Program-made: the position numbers and the translations under genes
Assembly: GCF_026341035.1 (NCBI RefSeq)
Contig: NZ_JAPEOQ010000001.1
Span: forward strand, 3,906,001 to 3,970,000
Reading direction: 5' to 3'
DNA: 64,000 nucleotides
From: Streptomyces sp. NBC_01016
GTDB lineage: Bacteria > Actinomycetota > Actinomycetes > Streptomycetales > Streptomycetaceae
Part shown: piece by piece, positions 16,220 to 25,026 of the stretch
Layout of the letters: each line of letters begins with the position of its first letter
Numbering within the stretch: position 1 is the first letter of the stretch
Notes under the pieces: model-generated
What the model was told of the DNA's origin: nothing
What the model saw: only the letters and a program-made list of their open reading frames with translations
Databases searched by the model: none

Positions 16220-18221
16220 CCGCCACACCCAGCGGGCCGAGCGTGAGCGGCCCGCCCTTCTCATGGCGTTCGCCGGTGAGGAGGTCGGTCACGGTGGTGT
16301 GCGCAGTCAACTCGGCTGCCGCAGCACCGTGGTTGAGCAGGAACAGCGCCCGCGTGCCGTCCGGCGCGACGCGTGTCGCCGACTCGACGTCGCGGTGGTC
16401 CGCATACGGGCCGATCAGATCGTGGCGGGCGAGCACGGCACGCACCACCCGGTCCGTGCCTGCCTCGTCCAGGTGTGTGGCCACGTACCAGCCCTCACCG
16501 CCGCTCTCGCCGAAGCGGTTGCGGGTGACCGCCGGGGTGCCCGCGTAGAAGTCGGACGTGTAGCGGGCCACCGGCTCGGCGCCCTGCGGGATCACGATCT
16601 CGAAGACCAGGCTCCCCTCGCCGCCGCCCCCGTCCAGCGGGTTCGTGACGCCGGCCGGGCGCGCGTCCCACTCGTCGACGCGCACCCCCATCAGCGGCGC
16701 CAACGGGCCCGGTACGTCGGCGAGGAACGCGCGGTCGTGCTCGTCGCAGCGCCCCGAGAGGAACGTCGTCAGCACCGTCCCGCCGCGCTCCGCCACGGCC
16801 TCCAGGCGCCCGGCCAGATCCCCCTTCACCAGGTGCAGCGCGGGCGCGAGCACCACGTCGTAGCCCGACAGGTCCGCCGTCACCGGGACGACGTCCACGT
16901 CCGCGCCCGCCGCCCGCGCCGCGCCGTAGTAGGCGTGGACGACGTCGAGGTACTTCACGAGCCGCGACGGGCCGTCCGAGATCTCCAGTGCCCACCAGCT
17001 GTCCCAGTCGAAGAGCAGCGCGGTGCGGGCCGGGGTGCGCGCGCCGACCGTGGTCGCGCCCAGCGACGCCAACTCGGCGCCCAATGTGGCCACTTCACCG
17101 AACACGCGGGTGTCCTCCCGGCCCGCATGTCCGATCACCGCGCCGAAGAACTTCTCGCTCGCCCCGCGCGAGGCCCGCATCTGGAAGTACAGGGCCGCGT
17201 CAGCGCCGTGCGCCACCGCCTGCCACGTCGCCAGTCGCAACTCGCCCGGCCTGCGCAGTGGATTGACGTCGCGGCACGCCGTCGTCGACGGAGCCTGCTC
17301 CATCAGCCAGAACGGGGCGCCGTCCTTCAGGCCGCGCATCAGGTCGTGGGCGAGCGCCGGCCACGACGGCGGCTTGTCGAGCGGCGGATAGCTGTCCCAC
17401 GACGCGAAGTCGAGGTGCGGCGCCCACCGGTGGTAGTCCAACGGGCGGTACATGCCCATGAAGTTGGTCGTCACCGGGGTGGCCGGGTCGTGCGCGCGGA
17501 TCGCCTCCTTCTCCGCCACGAAGCAGCCGAGCAGCGCGTCCGTCGTGAAGCGCAGGTAGTCGAGCGTGATGCCCTGGAAGGCGGTGTGGTCCGGGCCGCG
17601 CCAGTGCTCGGTGAGCGCGTTCGGCGGCTCGATCTGCGACCAGTCCGTGAAGCGGTGCGACCAGAACGTCGTGCACCAGGCGTCGTTGAGGGCGTCGAGG
17701 CTGCCGTGCCGCTCGCGCAGCCAGGCGCGGAACGCCTCCGCGCACCGCTCGCAGTAACAGGCCCCGCCGTACTCGTTGTTGACGTGCCAGGCCAGCAGCG
17801 CCGGGTGGTGCGCGTACCGCTCGGCCAGGCGGGAGGCGAGCGCGGTCGACAGACGCCGGTACGTCCGTGAGCTCGGGCAGAAGTTGTGGCGCTGGCCGTA
17901 CGCGTGCCGGCGGCCCTCGAAGTCGGTGCGGTTGACCTCCGGGTGCGCCTTCGCCAGCCAGGGCGGGAGTGCGGCCGTACCGGTGGCGAGGACGACGCGA
18001 CGGCCCTCGGCGGACGCGCGGTCCAGGATGTCGTCGACCACCGTGAAGTCGTAGCTGTCCGGGGCGGGTTGGGTCAGCGACCAGATGAAGACGCCGACGG
18101 TCAGGGTGTCGATCCCGGCCTTCGTGAAGAGCCGGTGGTCGGCGTCCCACACCTCCTTCGGCCACTGCTCGGGGTTGTAGTCACCGCCGTAGAGGATCTT
18201 GTCGATGTGCGGGCGACTCAT
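16203..18221 (-). CDS. GH42 beta-galactosidase (YesZ-like context)
   Basis: Second GH42 enzyme, 672 residues, with YGGDYNPEQW at 11-20, acid/base E150 (VNNEYG) and nucleophile E308 (WLMEQAP). It keeps the complete zinc site C115, C155, C157 and C160, unlike the paralogue at 1105-3093. ATG at 18221 was selected because AGGAGG precedes it and it overlaps the upstream stop as ATGA; the longer frame to 18731 is a shadow. It is the last gene of a five-gene operon with two permeases, a binding protein and a YesL-like protein, the same gene company as YesZ in Bacillus, which acts on pectin side-chain galactan. The substrate is inferred. Confidence 0.92.
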   Translation of the reverse strand: MSRPHIDKILYGGDYNPEQWPKEVWDADHRLFTKAGIDTLTVGVFIWSLTQPAPDSYDFTVVDDILDRASAEGRRVVLATGTAALPPWLAKAHPEVNRTDFEGRRHAYGQRHNFCPSSRTYRRLSTALASRLAERYAHHPALLAWHVNNEYGGACYCERCAEAFRAWLRERHGSLDALNDAWCTTFWSHRFTDWSQIEPPNALTEHWRGPDHTAFQGITLDYLRFTTDALLGCFVAEKEAIRAHDPATPVTTNFMGMYRPLDYHRWAPHLDFASWDSYPPLDKPPSWPALAHDLMRGLKDGAPFWLMEQAPSTTACRDVNPLRRPGELRLATWQAVAHGADAALYFQMRASRGASEKFFGAVIGHAGREDTRVFGEVATLGAELASLGATTVGARTPARTALLFDWDSWWALEISDGPSRLVKYLDVVHAYYGAARAAGADVDVVPVTADLSGYDVVLAPALHLVKGDLAGRLEAVAERGGTVLTTFLSGRCDEHDRAFLADVPGPLAPLMGVRVDEWDARPAGVTNPLDGGGGEGSLVFEIVIPQGAEPVARYTSDFYAGTPAVTRNRFGESGGEGWYVATHLDEAGTDRVVRAVLARHDLIGPYADHRDVESATRVAPDGTRALFLLNHGAAAAELTAHTTVTDLLTGERHEKGGPLTLGPLGVAVLRVE

Positions 18222-18925
18222 GCCGTGAAGTCCTCCTGGGCCTCGGTGATCTCCGAGCGGAAGGCGTGCAGCAGGGAAAGGAGCAGGGGTGCGGCGAGCA
18301 GGACCGGCAGGGCCTCGGTGCCGAGCGCCGTCAGGCCCCCGGCGAGGACGAGCAGCGAGGCGGTGGCGAGCGACGCCGTCGGCCTGTGCAGCAGGAAGTA
18401 CGCGGCGAGCCGGGCGGTGTCGCCGGAGCGGAACGCGAACAGCGAGCCGAGCACGAGGGCATGCCCGCCCCACAGCAGCGACACCACGCCGACCACCACG
18501 AGCAGCCCCGCCCACCAGCCGGGCACCCCGGCGTCCGGGAAGTGCGTCAGCGAGAAGCCGATCACCGTCAGCCAGGCGAGCAGCGGCACCCAAAGGCGCA
18601 GCACCGGAACCGCGTTCAGCCGCCAGCCGTACCAGAACGTCCGCGCGGGCCGCAGCTCCGTGAGCTCCCGCCCGCGCCGGTGCAGCGCGTACAGGGCGGC
18701 GGACAGCGCGGGTCCGAGCGGCACCAGGCACAGGGCGATCAGCGGCAGGTTCGACGGATCGGTGCCGAGCAGGAACACGCCGGCCAGGCCGGGCGATGCC
18801 GCCGCGAGGAGCATCGCCTCCACGGTGAGCAGGGTGTGGACGAGCGCCGCGGCGCGGGACAGCGGCCCGGTGCCGAAGCCACCGCGCGCCACGGCGGTTG
18901 GAGCCCGTCCGGTCACCGCCGTCAC
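18218..18925 (-). CDS. YesL family (DUF624) membrane protein
   Basis: Integral membrane protein of 235 residues with about five or six hydrophobic helices (for example VFLLGTDPSNLPLIALCLV and VPLLAWLTVIGFSLTHF). It matches YesL/DUF624 proteins found beside oligosaccharide ABC transporters and sensor systems in Gram-positive bacteria; the function is unknown, possibly an accessory to uptake or sensing. The GTG start at 18925 overlaps the binding-protein stop (GTGA), and its own stop overlaps the GH42 start (ATGA), so expression is tightly coupled. Confidence 0.8.
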   Translation of the reverse strand: MTAVTGRAPTAVARGGFGTGPLSRAAALVHTLLTVEAMLLAAASPGLAGVFLLGTDPSNLPLIALCLVPLGPALSAALYALHRRGRELTELRPARTFWYGWRLNAVPVLRLWVPLLAWLTVIGFSLTHFPDAGVPGWWAGLLVVVGVVSLLWGGHALVLGSLFAFRSGDTARLAAYFLLHRPTASLATASLLVLAGGLTALGTEALPVLLAAPLLLSLLHAFRSEITEAQEDFTA

Positions 18926-20577
18926 CCGTTCTCCTTCGCGAAGCGGTCGGCCGCCTTGTTGTGCAGGTCGACCAGCTGCTGCGAGTTCTTCGCCTTCAAC
19001 TCCGTGAGGAAGTCGCCCCATTGGGACATCGGCCGCTTGCCCAGCACGAACTTCAGCGTGTTCTGGATCGTGTAGTCCTTCAGCGGGGTGTCCCAGAGCG
19101 TGGCCTGCTCCTGTTCGGCGGACTGCAGTGGGTGCGCGGGGCCGATCGGCAGCTCCTTGCGCTTCGACATCCCGTCCTGGAACTTCTGCTCGTCGGCGCT
19201 GAAGTTGGAGGAGACGAGTTCCCAGCTGCCGCCGTAGGTGAAGACGCCGTTGAAGAAGCCGAAGTCCTTCTGGAGGTCCTTCGGGGCGTCCGGGTCGGAG
19301 CCCATGAGTGTGATGCCGTCCTTGAGCTTGTACGTGCCTCCGGACTTCGTGTACGTGACGCCCTCGACGCCCCACTTGCAGAACTCCTGGCCTTCGTCCG
19401 AGTAGAAGAGCCAGTCGACGAACTGCATCATCGCGACGAACGTGTCCTCCTTGAGTGCCTTGCTGGAGATCATCACGCCGTTCTCCAGGCGGGAGCCGCC
19501 GTTCACCACCGCACCCGCCGGGCCGAGCGGCACCGGGATCATCTCGATCTTCGCGCCCTTGACCTGCTTCTTCAGGTTGTAGCGGTAGTTCTGCACCAGC
19601 TCCTGCGGGTTGGCGCTGATGACGTACGACTTCTCGGCGAGCAGCTTCTGCACGGCCTGGTCGTCCTGCTGGGTGAAGGACTCGGGGTCGAGCAGCTTCT
19701 CCGCGACCAGCTTGCGCAGGTACTCGACCATCGACCGGTAGCCGTCCTGCGTCGGCGTGAAGACGAACTTCTTCGCCTTGCCGTCGTAGCTGATGTTGTC
19801 GTACGACCAGCCGGCCCGCACCCCGTGCGCCTGGCCGAGGTACTGGAACAACGCGCCGCAGGGGAACGGGGTGTTGGTGCTCCAGCGGTCGGTCATCGGG
19901 TACTTGCCGGGGTACTCCTCCTTGAGCGCCTTCAGGACGTCGTACACCTCGTCCCAGGTGGTCGGCAGGGCGAGTCCGTGCTTGTCGAGGATGTCCGTGC
20001 GCAGCGACATCGAGTAACCGGACTTCACCTTCTCGTGCAGGCCGGGCAGCAGGTAGTACTTGCCGTCGGACTGCCGGATGGAGTCGATCTCCGGCTCGAG
20101 CTTCCACTGCTTCACCTTGGCGCGGAAGTTGGGCATCAGCTGGACGTAGTCGCTGACCGGGAGGATCGCGCCGGACGAGACGAACGCGACCTCGGAGGGG
20201 TGGTACGTCTTCGGGATCAGGAACGGCGCGTCGCCCGAGCCGATCAGCACGCCGCGCTTCTTCTCGTAGTCCGCGAGCGGTACGTCGACGGGCTTGAGGG
20301 TGACTCTCGTGCGCTTGGCGAGCTCCTTCCAGAACAACCAGCCGTCCTTGGTCGGATAGACCGGGTTGTTGTTGTGCAGCGTGGAGAAGGACAGCGCCTT
20401 GGTGGCCTTGAACTGTTGGCCCGCCTTGAACTCCTTCATGGCGCCGTCCTGCTTCTTCGCCAGATCCTTGCCGTCGGCGTCGTCGTCACCGCTGCCGCAG
20501 GACGTGAGCGTCGCGAGGCCGATGAAGCCTGCGGCGGCGAGTATCTGGCGCCGTGAGAGCTGACCGCTGTTCTTCAC
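18922..20577 (-). CDS. Oligosaccharide ABC transporter substrate-binding lipoprotein (LipO/YtcQ type)
   Basis: Large solute-binding lipoprotein of 551 residues, longer than common sugar-binding proteins and typical of the LipO/YtcQ group that serves pectic or complex oligosaccharides. The signal has SRRQIL (residues 8-13) and the lipobox LTSC, with Cys27 lipidated. GTG at 20577 follows GGGAG. The linker GSGDDDADGKDLAKKQDG is charged and flexible. The gene lies 31 bases downstream of the second permease and overlaps the YesL-like gene. The partner ATPase is not encoded here and is probably a shared MsiK-type protein. Confidence 0.88.
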   Translation of the reverse strand: MKNSGQLSRRQILAAAGFIGLATLTSCGSGDDDADGKDLAKKQDGAMKEFKAGQQFKATKALSFSTLHNNNPVYPTKDGWLFWKELAKRTRVTLKPVDVPLADYEKKRGVLIGSGDAPFLIPKTYHPSEVAFVSSGAILPVSDYVQLMPNFRAKVKQWKLEPEIDSIRQSDGKYYLLPGLHEKVKSGYSMSLRTDILDKHGLALPTTWDEVYDVLKALKEEYPGKYPMTDRWSTNTPFPCGALFQYLGQAHGVRAGWSYDNISYDGKAKKFVFTPTQDGYRSMVEYLRKLVAEKLLDPESFTQQDDQAVQKLLAEKSYVISANPQELVQNYRYNLKKQVKGAKIEMIPVPLGPAGAVVNGGSRLENGVMISSKALKEDTFVAMMQFVDWLFYSDEGQEFCKWGVEGVTYTKSGGTYKLKDGITLMGSDPDAPKDLQKDFGFFNGVFTYGGSWELVSSNFSADEQKFQDGMSKRKELPIGPAHPLQSAEQEQATLWDTPLKDYTIQNTLKFVLGKRPMSQWGDFLTELKAKNSQQLVDLHNKAADRFAKENG

Positions 20578-20612
20578 TAGAACTCCCGTGAGAGAAGGGT
20601 GAGTTGCTGCCG

Positions 20613-21527
20613 TCAGCCCTTGACCGCGCCGAGCATGACGCCCTTGACGAAGTAGCGCTGGACGAACGGGTACACGCAGAGGATCGGCAGCGCCGTGAGC
20701 ACGATGGTCACCGACTGGATGTTGGCGCCGACCTGGCTGAGCTGGTCGGTGGCGGCGCCGGCGTTGGCGCCTCCGGTCGCACCCATGATCATGTTGCGCA
20801 GATACACGGTGACCGGCATCAGGTCCGCCCGGTCGAGGTACAGGAACGCGCTGAACCAGGAATTCCAGAACGACACGGAGTAGAAGAGCGCCATCGTCGC
20901 CACCACCGCCTTCGACAGCGGCAGCACGATGCGCAGCAGAATGCCGTACGTGCTCAGTCCGTCGATCTGCGCGGCCTCTTCCAGGTCCGTCGGCAGACTC
21001 TCGAAGAAGGCCTTCATCACGAGCAGGTTGAAGACACTGATCGCGTTGGGCAGGGCGATCGCCCAGATGCTGTTCTTCAGGCCGAGACTGGTGACCAGGA
21101 CGTAGTTCGGGATCAGGCCGCCGGTGAAGAACATGGTGAACACGGCGATGCCGATGAGCGCGGTGCGGCCGCGCAGCTGCCTCTTGGAGAGGACATAGGC
21201 GTAACAGGTCGTGAGCACCATCGCGACGACCGTCGACACCACCGTGTACAGAACGGTGTTGCCGTAGTTGCGCCAGAACATCGAGTCCTGGAAGACCAGT
21301 CGGTACGTCGTGAGGTTGAACCCCTTGGGCCACAAGGTCACTTCGCCCGCGCGGATCTGCCGCTCGCCGCTGAAGGAGCGGGCGATGATGTTGACGAAGG
21401 GGTACAGGGTCACGGCCACGACGAGCGAGAGGATCACGGCGTTGGCGCCCCGGAAAGCGCGGTAGCCCTTCGTGGGCCGGTAGGTCTTCGCGGGGCGGTG
21501 GCCCGTCGCGGGGTGGTCGACACTCAC
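20613..21527 (-). CDS. Carbohydrate ABC transporter permease (LplC/YtcP type)
   Basis: Inner-membrane permease of 304 residues with six predicted helices. It has the EAA loop (LPTDLEEAAQIDGLSTYGIL) that contacts the ATPase, and ends in the characteristic VQRYFVKGVMLGAVKG. The GTG start at 21527 overlaps the upstream permease stop (GTGA). It pairs with the gene upstream as the two membrane subunits of the importer whose binding protein follows. Confidence 0.9.
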   Translation of the reverse strand: MSVDHPATGHRPAKTYRPTKGYRAFRGANAVILSLVVAVTLYPFVNIIARSFSGERQIRAGEVTLWPKGFNLTTYRLVFQDSMFWRNYGNTVLYTVVSTVVAMVLTTCYAYVLSKRQLRGRTALIGIAVFTMFFTGGLIPNYVLVTSLGLKNSIWAIALPNAISVFNLLVMKAFFESLPTDLEEAAQIDGLSTYGILLRIVLPLSKAVVATMALFYSVSFWNSWFSAFLYLDRADLMPVTVYLRNMIMGATGGANAGAATDQLSQVGANIQSVTIVLTALPILCVYPFVQRYFVKGVMLGAVKG

Positions 21528-22519
21528 CACAGGCTGGTCCCCACTGTGCGGCGCGAGAGCTGGTTCGATGTGGTGATCAGGACGAGCCCGATGACCGCCT
21601 CGAACAGGCCGATCGCGGCGGCGTAGCTGAAGCTGCTGGACTCGACACCGGTCCGGTAGACATAGGTGGAGATGACGTCGGAGGTCTGGTACGTCAGCGG
21701 GTTGTACAGGAGCAGCACCTTCTCGAAGCCGACCGCGAGGAACGTGCCGACGTTGAGAATGAGCAGCGTGATCATGGTGGGGCGGATGCCGGGCAGGGTG
21801 ACGTGCCAGGTCTGCCGCCAGCGGCCCGCGCCGTCGATCCGGGCCGCCTCGTACAGGTCCTCGTCGATCGTGGTGAGCGCGGCGAGATAGAGGATCGTGC
21901 CCCAGCCGGCCGTCTGCCAGATCTCCGAGCCGACATAGACCGTGCGGAACCACTCGGGCTCCTGGATGAAGCGGATCGGGTCGTGGCCCAGCAGGCCGAG
22001 CACATGGTTGATCGGGCCGTCGGTCGCGAGCATCTGCACGGTGATGCCGGCGACGATCACGATCGACAGGAAGTGCGGCAGATACGACACCGACTGCACG
22101 AACCGCTTCAGCGAGCTGCGCCGCACCTCGTTGAGGAGCAGCGCGAGCACGATCGGGATCGGAAAGCAGAAGACGAGCGTCAGACCGCCCAGCCACAGCG
22201 TGTTCCGGAAGACCTGCCAGAACGTCGGATCGCTGAGGAACATCTCGACGTAGCGAAGCCCCACCCACTCCTCGCCGAGGATCGACCCGCCCGGCTCGAA
22301 CCGGCGGAACGCGATCACGTTGCCGATCATCGGGAGATAGCGGAACACCAGGAAGAACGCGATCGGCAGCACGGCCAGTGAGTACAACTGCCAGTCACGG
22401 CGCAGCGATTGGCGCCACGTGCGGCGGCCCGACGGGGGTTTTCCGCTGGGGGCCCGACCGGGCGGATCGGAGGCGGCTCCGGTGTCGGGCGGGTCGCCCG
22501 TGATGGTGGAGGAACTCAT
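21524..22519 (-). CDS. Carbohydrate ABC transporter permease (LplB/YteP type)
   Basis: Inner-membrane permease of 331 residues. A polar N-terminal tail is followed by about six helices (LAVLPIAFFLVFRYLPMIGN first) and the EAA loop (IDEDLYEAARIDGAGRW). ATG at 22519, with GAAAGG upstream. It is the first gene of the five-gene operon. A TTGACA/TAGGTT promoter and a LacI-operator-like site lie upstream, shared with the divergent esterase region. Confidence 0.9.
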   Translation of the reverse strand: MSSSTITGDPPDTGAASDPPGRAPSGKPPSGRRTWRQSLRRDWQLYSLAVLPIAFFLVFRYLPMIGNVIAFRRFEPGGSILGEEWVGLRYVEMFLSDPTFWQVFRNTLWLGGLTLVFCFPIPIVLALLLNEVRRSSLKRFVQSVSYLPHFLSIVIVAGITVQMLATDGPINHVLGLLGHDPIRFIQEPEWFRTVYVGSEIWQTAGWGTILYLAALTTIDEDLYEAARIDGAGRWRQTWHVTLPGIRPTMITLLILNVGTFLAVGFEKVLLLYNPLTYQTSDVISTYVYRTGVESSSFSYAAAIGLFEAVIGLVLITTSNQLSRRTVGTSLW

Positions 22520-22628
22520 ACGGGGCCTTTCGGCGCGCGGCGCAACGAGGACAGAGGGCAACGAGGGCGGAGGGCAACGAGGGCAGGGGCAGGGGGCGGC
22601 TAGGGCAAGGGAGAGGCGTAACCGAGAA

Positions 22629-22646
22629 CTTCCGAGAATCTTCCGG
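22629..22646 (-). promoter_or_regulatory. LacI-type operator site A
   Basis: On the minus strand this reads CCGGAAGATTCTCGGAAG, about +6 to +23 of the permease operon transcript. It matches 15 of 18 positions of 23826-23843 and 13 of 18 of 25027-25044 (reverse orientation). Probable target of the LacI protein at 23868-24926. Confidence 0.65.
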
Positions 22647-22658
22647 TAACGTCGCCGC

Positions 22659-22687
22659 AACCTAAAGCCGCTCCCCACCCCTGTCAA
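22659..22687 (-). promoter_or_regulatory. Promoter of the ABC-YesL-GH42 operon
   Basis: Minus-strand TTGACA (22687-22682), 17-base spacer, TAGGTT (22664-22659), followed at once by operator site A. Confidence 0.75.
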
Positions 22688-22737
22688 TGGGTGCCGCTGC
22701 CACGGGAGTTGGCCCCACCACACCCTGTGAGGTGCCT

Positions 22738-23736
22738 GTGCCCGCCTTCGACCTGCCTCTCGACACATTGCGGAGACACCGCCCCGCGCTCGACGAACCC
22801 GCCGACTTCGACGCCTTCTGGCAGGCGACCCTCACGTCCGCCCGGCACGCCCGGCCGTTGCTCGACTCCCGGCCCGTCGACAACGGCCTGAAGCTCGTCG
22901 AGACCTGGGACGTCACGTTCCGCGGCTTCGCCGGCGACCCGGTGCGCGCCTGGTACACGCGGCCCGCCGAAGTGTCCGAACTCCTGCCGGGCATCGTGGA
23001 GTTCGCCGGATACGGCCGTGGCCGCGGCCTCCCGCACGAGCGCCTCACCTGGGCGAACGCCGGGTACGCACACCTGCTCATGGACAACCGCGGCCAGGGC
23101 GACCAGTACGGCAGCGGCGGCGCGACCCCCGACCCGCACGCGAGCGCGCCGGGCGGTCCAGGACCCGCCGTGCGCGGCCTGCTCGACCCGCACGAGTACC
23201 ACTACCGGCGGCTGATCACCGACGCCGTCTGCGCGGTCGACGCGCTGCGCGCACTGCCCGGCGTCGACCCCGGGCGGATCGCCGCCGTCGGGAACAGTCA
23301 GGGCGGGGGAGTGGCCCTCGCGGTCGCCGGACTCGTCCCGGATCTCGCGGCGGCCGTGGTCACGGCGCCGCTGCTGTGCGGCATCCGGCGCGCCCTCGAC
23401 CTCAGCGACGCCGGACCGTACGGCGAGGTCGCCGCCTACCTCGCCGTGCACCGGGGCGCGGAAGAGGCCGCGTACCGCACCTTGTCGTACGTCGAGGGGA
23501 TCTCGTTCGCCCGCCGTGCCCACGCCCCGGCCCACTTCGGGGTGGGCCTTCGCGACACCGTCTGCCCGCCGAGCGGCGCCCACGCGGCCTGCAACCGCTA
23601 CGGCGAACTGGCCCCGCACGACCCCGTCCGCGAGATCCACTCCTACCCGTTCAACGGTCACGAGGGCGGCGACGCGAGCCACGTACGACGCCAACTCGCG
23701 TGGCTGGGCGCGGTGCTGGATGCCCCGAAGACGTAG
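22738..23736 (+). CDS. CE7 family acetyl(xylan) esterase / cephalosporin-C deacetylase-like
   Basis: Alpha/beta hydrolase of carbohydrate esterase family 7, 332 residues. The family motifs are RGQG (118-121), GNSQGG with nucleophile S187, D273 (LRDTVCPP) and H308 (FNGHEGG). It would remove acetyl groups from xylo-oligosaccharides in the cytoplasm; no signal peptide is present. GTG at 22738 is preferred over ATG 22687 because GTGAGG lies at the right spacing and the homologous region begins here. It sits between the pectin-type transporter operon and the LacI gene. Confidence 0.9.
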   Translation: MPAFDLPLDTLRRHRPALDEPADFDAFWQATLTSARHARPLLDSRPVDNGLKLVETWDVTFRGFAGDPVRAWYTRPAEVSELLPGIVEFAGYGRGRGLPHERLTWANAGYAHLLMDNRGQGDQYGSGGATPDPHASAPGGPGPAVRGLLDPHEYHYRRLITDAVCAVDALRALPGVDPGRIAAVGNSQGGGVALAVAGLVPDLAAAVVTAPLLCGIRRALDLSDAGPYGEVAAYLAVHRGAEEAAYRTLSYVEGISFARRAHAPAHFGVGLRDTVCPPSGAHAACNRYGELAPHDPVREIHSYPFNGHEGGDASHVRRQLAWLGAVLDAPKT

Positions 23737-23814
23737 ATTCGGTACCGGGTGTTCGGCGGGCCGCACGGAAAGACGACTTGACCGACACCCGGTCGACGGC
23801 ATGTCCTACGGTTT

Positions 23815-23843
23815 CCGGAAGACATCCGGAGATTTCTCGGAAG
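23815..23843 (+). promoter_or_regulatory. LacI-type operator site B (autoregulatory)
   Basis: Overlapping sites: CCGGAAGACATCCGGAGA (23815-23832) and CCGGAGATTTCTCGGAAG (23826-23843), ending 24 bases before the lacI start. The second is 15/18 identical to site A. TTGACC at about 23779 is a weak -35 candidate. Confidence 0.6.
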
Positions 23844-23867
23844 CGTGTGTCGACGGAGGTGGGGAAC

Positions 23868-24926
23868 GTGGCCGGGGAAGGCGCCCAGCGCAAGGCAGCC
23901 ACGCGGAGTCCTGAGGGGCCGGCCAAGGTGACGATCACCGAGATCGCGCGGGAGGCAGGAGTGTCCGTGCCGACCGTCTCGCGGGTCGTCAACGGTCGCT
24001 CCGACGTCTCGCCCGGCACCCGGGCCCGCGTCGAGGACCTGCTGCACCGCCACGGGTACCGGCGGCGGGCGCCCGCGTCCGGAGACCGGGCGGCCCTGCT
24101 CGACCTGGTCTTCAACGACCTGGACAGCCCGTGGGCCGTGGAGATCATCCGGGGGGTCGAGGAGGCCGCCCACGAGGCCGGGGTGGGCACGGTCGTCTCC
24201 GCCATCCACGACCGGGCGGGCGACGCGCGGGAGTGGATGACCAACCTGCGGGCCCGCGCATCGGACGGCGTGATCCTCGTGACCTCGGTGCTCGAACCGG
24301 GGCTTCGCGACGAACTGCGGCGGCTTCGCGTGCCGTTGGTGGTGATCGACCCGGCGGGCGCCCCCGTCACGGACGCGCCGACCATCGGCGCCACCAACTG
24401 GGCGGGCGGGATGGCCGCCACCGAGCATCTGCTGGAACTCGGGCACCGGCGCATCGGGTTCATCCAGGGGCCGCCGCGACTGCTGTGTTCCCGGGCCCGG
24501 CTCGACGGCTACCGCGCCGCGCTCGACGTCGCGGGCGTGCCGGTCGAGGACGAGCTGATCGTGGCCGGCGACTTCTACCACGCGTCCGGGTTCGACGGCT
24601 GCCATCGGCTGCTCGACCTCGACGAGCCACCCACGGCGATCTTCGCGTCCAGCGATCAGATGGCGCTCGGCGCGATCGAGGCGCTGCGGCGGCGCGGGCT
24701 GCGCGTGCCCGAGGACCTGAGCGTGGTCGGTTTCGACGACCTTCCGGAAGTCCGCTGGTCGGCGCCGCCGCTCACCACGGTGCGCCAACCGCTGTCCGAT
24801 ATGGGCAAGTTGGCCGCCCGGACCGCGCTCGACCTGGCCCGTTCCGTGGAGCCCGCGGCTCCGCGCGTCGACCTCGCCACGGAGCTCGTGGTGCGGGCCA
24901 GCACGGCCGCGCCACGGACCGCGTAA
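23868..24926 (+). CDS. LacI family transcriptional regulator (BxlR-like)
   Basis: LacI/GalR repressor of 352 residues. The helix-turn-helix is at about 22-45 (VTITEIAREAGVSVPTVSRV), followed by the hinge helix and a periplasmic-binding-like sensor domain (about 70-345). GTG at 23868 was chosen because GGAGG is eight bases upstream. It lies directly before a xylobiose-type transporter operon, as bxlR does in Streptomyces xylan loci. Three promoters (this gene, the transporter operon downstream, the YesL operon upstream) share an 18-bp motif, so it may couple several hemicellulose systems. The inducer is probably xylobiose or xylose, by analogy only. Confidence 0.9.
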   Translation: MAGEGAQRKAATRSPEGPAKVTITEIAREAGVSVPTVSRVVNGRSDVSPGTRARVEDLLHRHGYRRRAPASGDRAALLDLVFNDLDSPWAVEIIRGVEEAAHEAGVGTVVSAIHDRAGDAREWMTNLRARASDGVILVTSVLEPGLRDELRRLRVPLVVIDPAGAPVTDAPTIGATNWAGGMAATEHLLELGHRRIGFIQGPPRLLCSRARLDGYRAALDVAGVPVEDELIVAGDFYHASGFDGCHRLLDLDEPPTAIFASSDQMALGAIEALRRRGLRVPEDLSVVGFDDLPEVRWSAPPLTTVRQPLSDMGKLAARTALDLARSVEPAAPRVDLATELVVRASTAAPRTA

Positions 24927-24944
24927 CTCCGCTACAGCACCTCT

Positions 24945-24989
24945 GAGGGGTGTCAACGGCCTTTTCTGTCAAGGGCGTTGACACCCCTC
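24945..24989 (+). terminator. Intrinsic terminator of lacI
   Basis: Perfect 14-base inverted repeat GAGGGGTGTCAACG (24945-24958) / CGTTGACACCCCTC (24976-24989) with a 17-base loop, 19 bases after the lacI stop. Confidence 0.8.
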
Positions 24990-25006
24990 CGTTGTGTCCG
25001 TAACTT
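24978..25006 (+). promoter_or_regulatory. Promoter of the xylobiose-type ABC operon
   Basis: TTGACA (24978-24983), 17-base spacer, TAACTT (25001-25006). The -35 box lies inside the right arm of the lacI terminator. Confidence 0.75.
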
Positions 25007-25026
25007 CCGAGGCCATCCACCGATAG

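Noticed and set aside
24945..24989. The large inverted repeat as a LacI operator
   Set aside because: Arms of 14 bases with a 17-base loop just after the lacI stop are typical of a terminator, and the sequence does not resemble the shared 18-bp motif.
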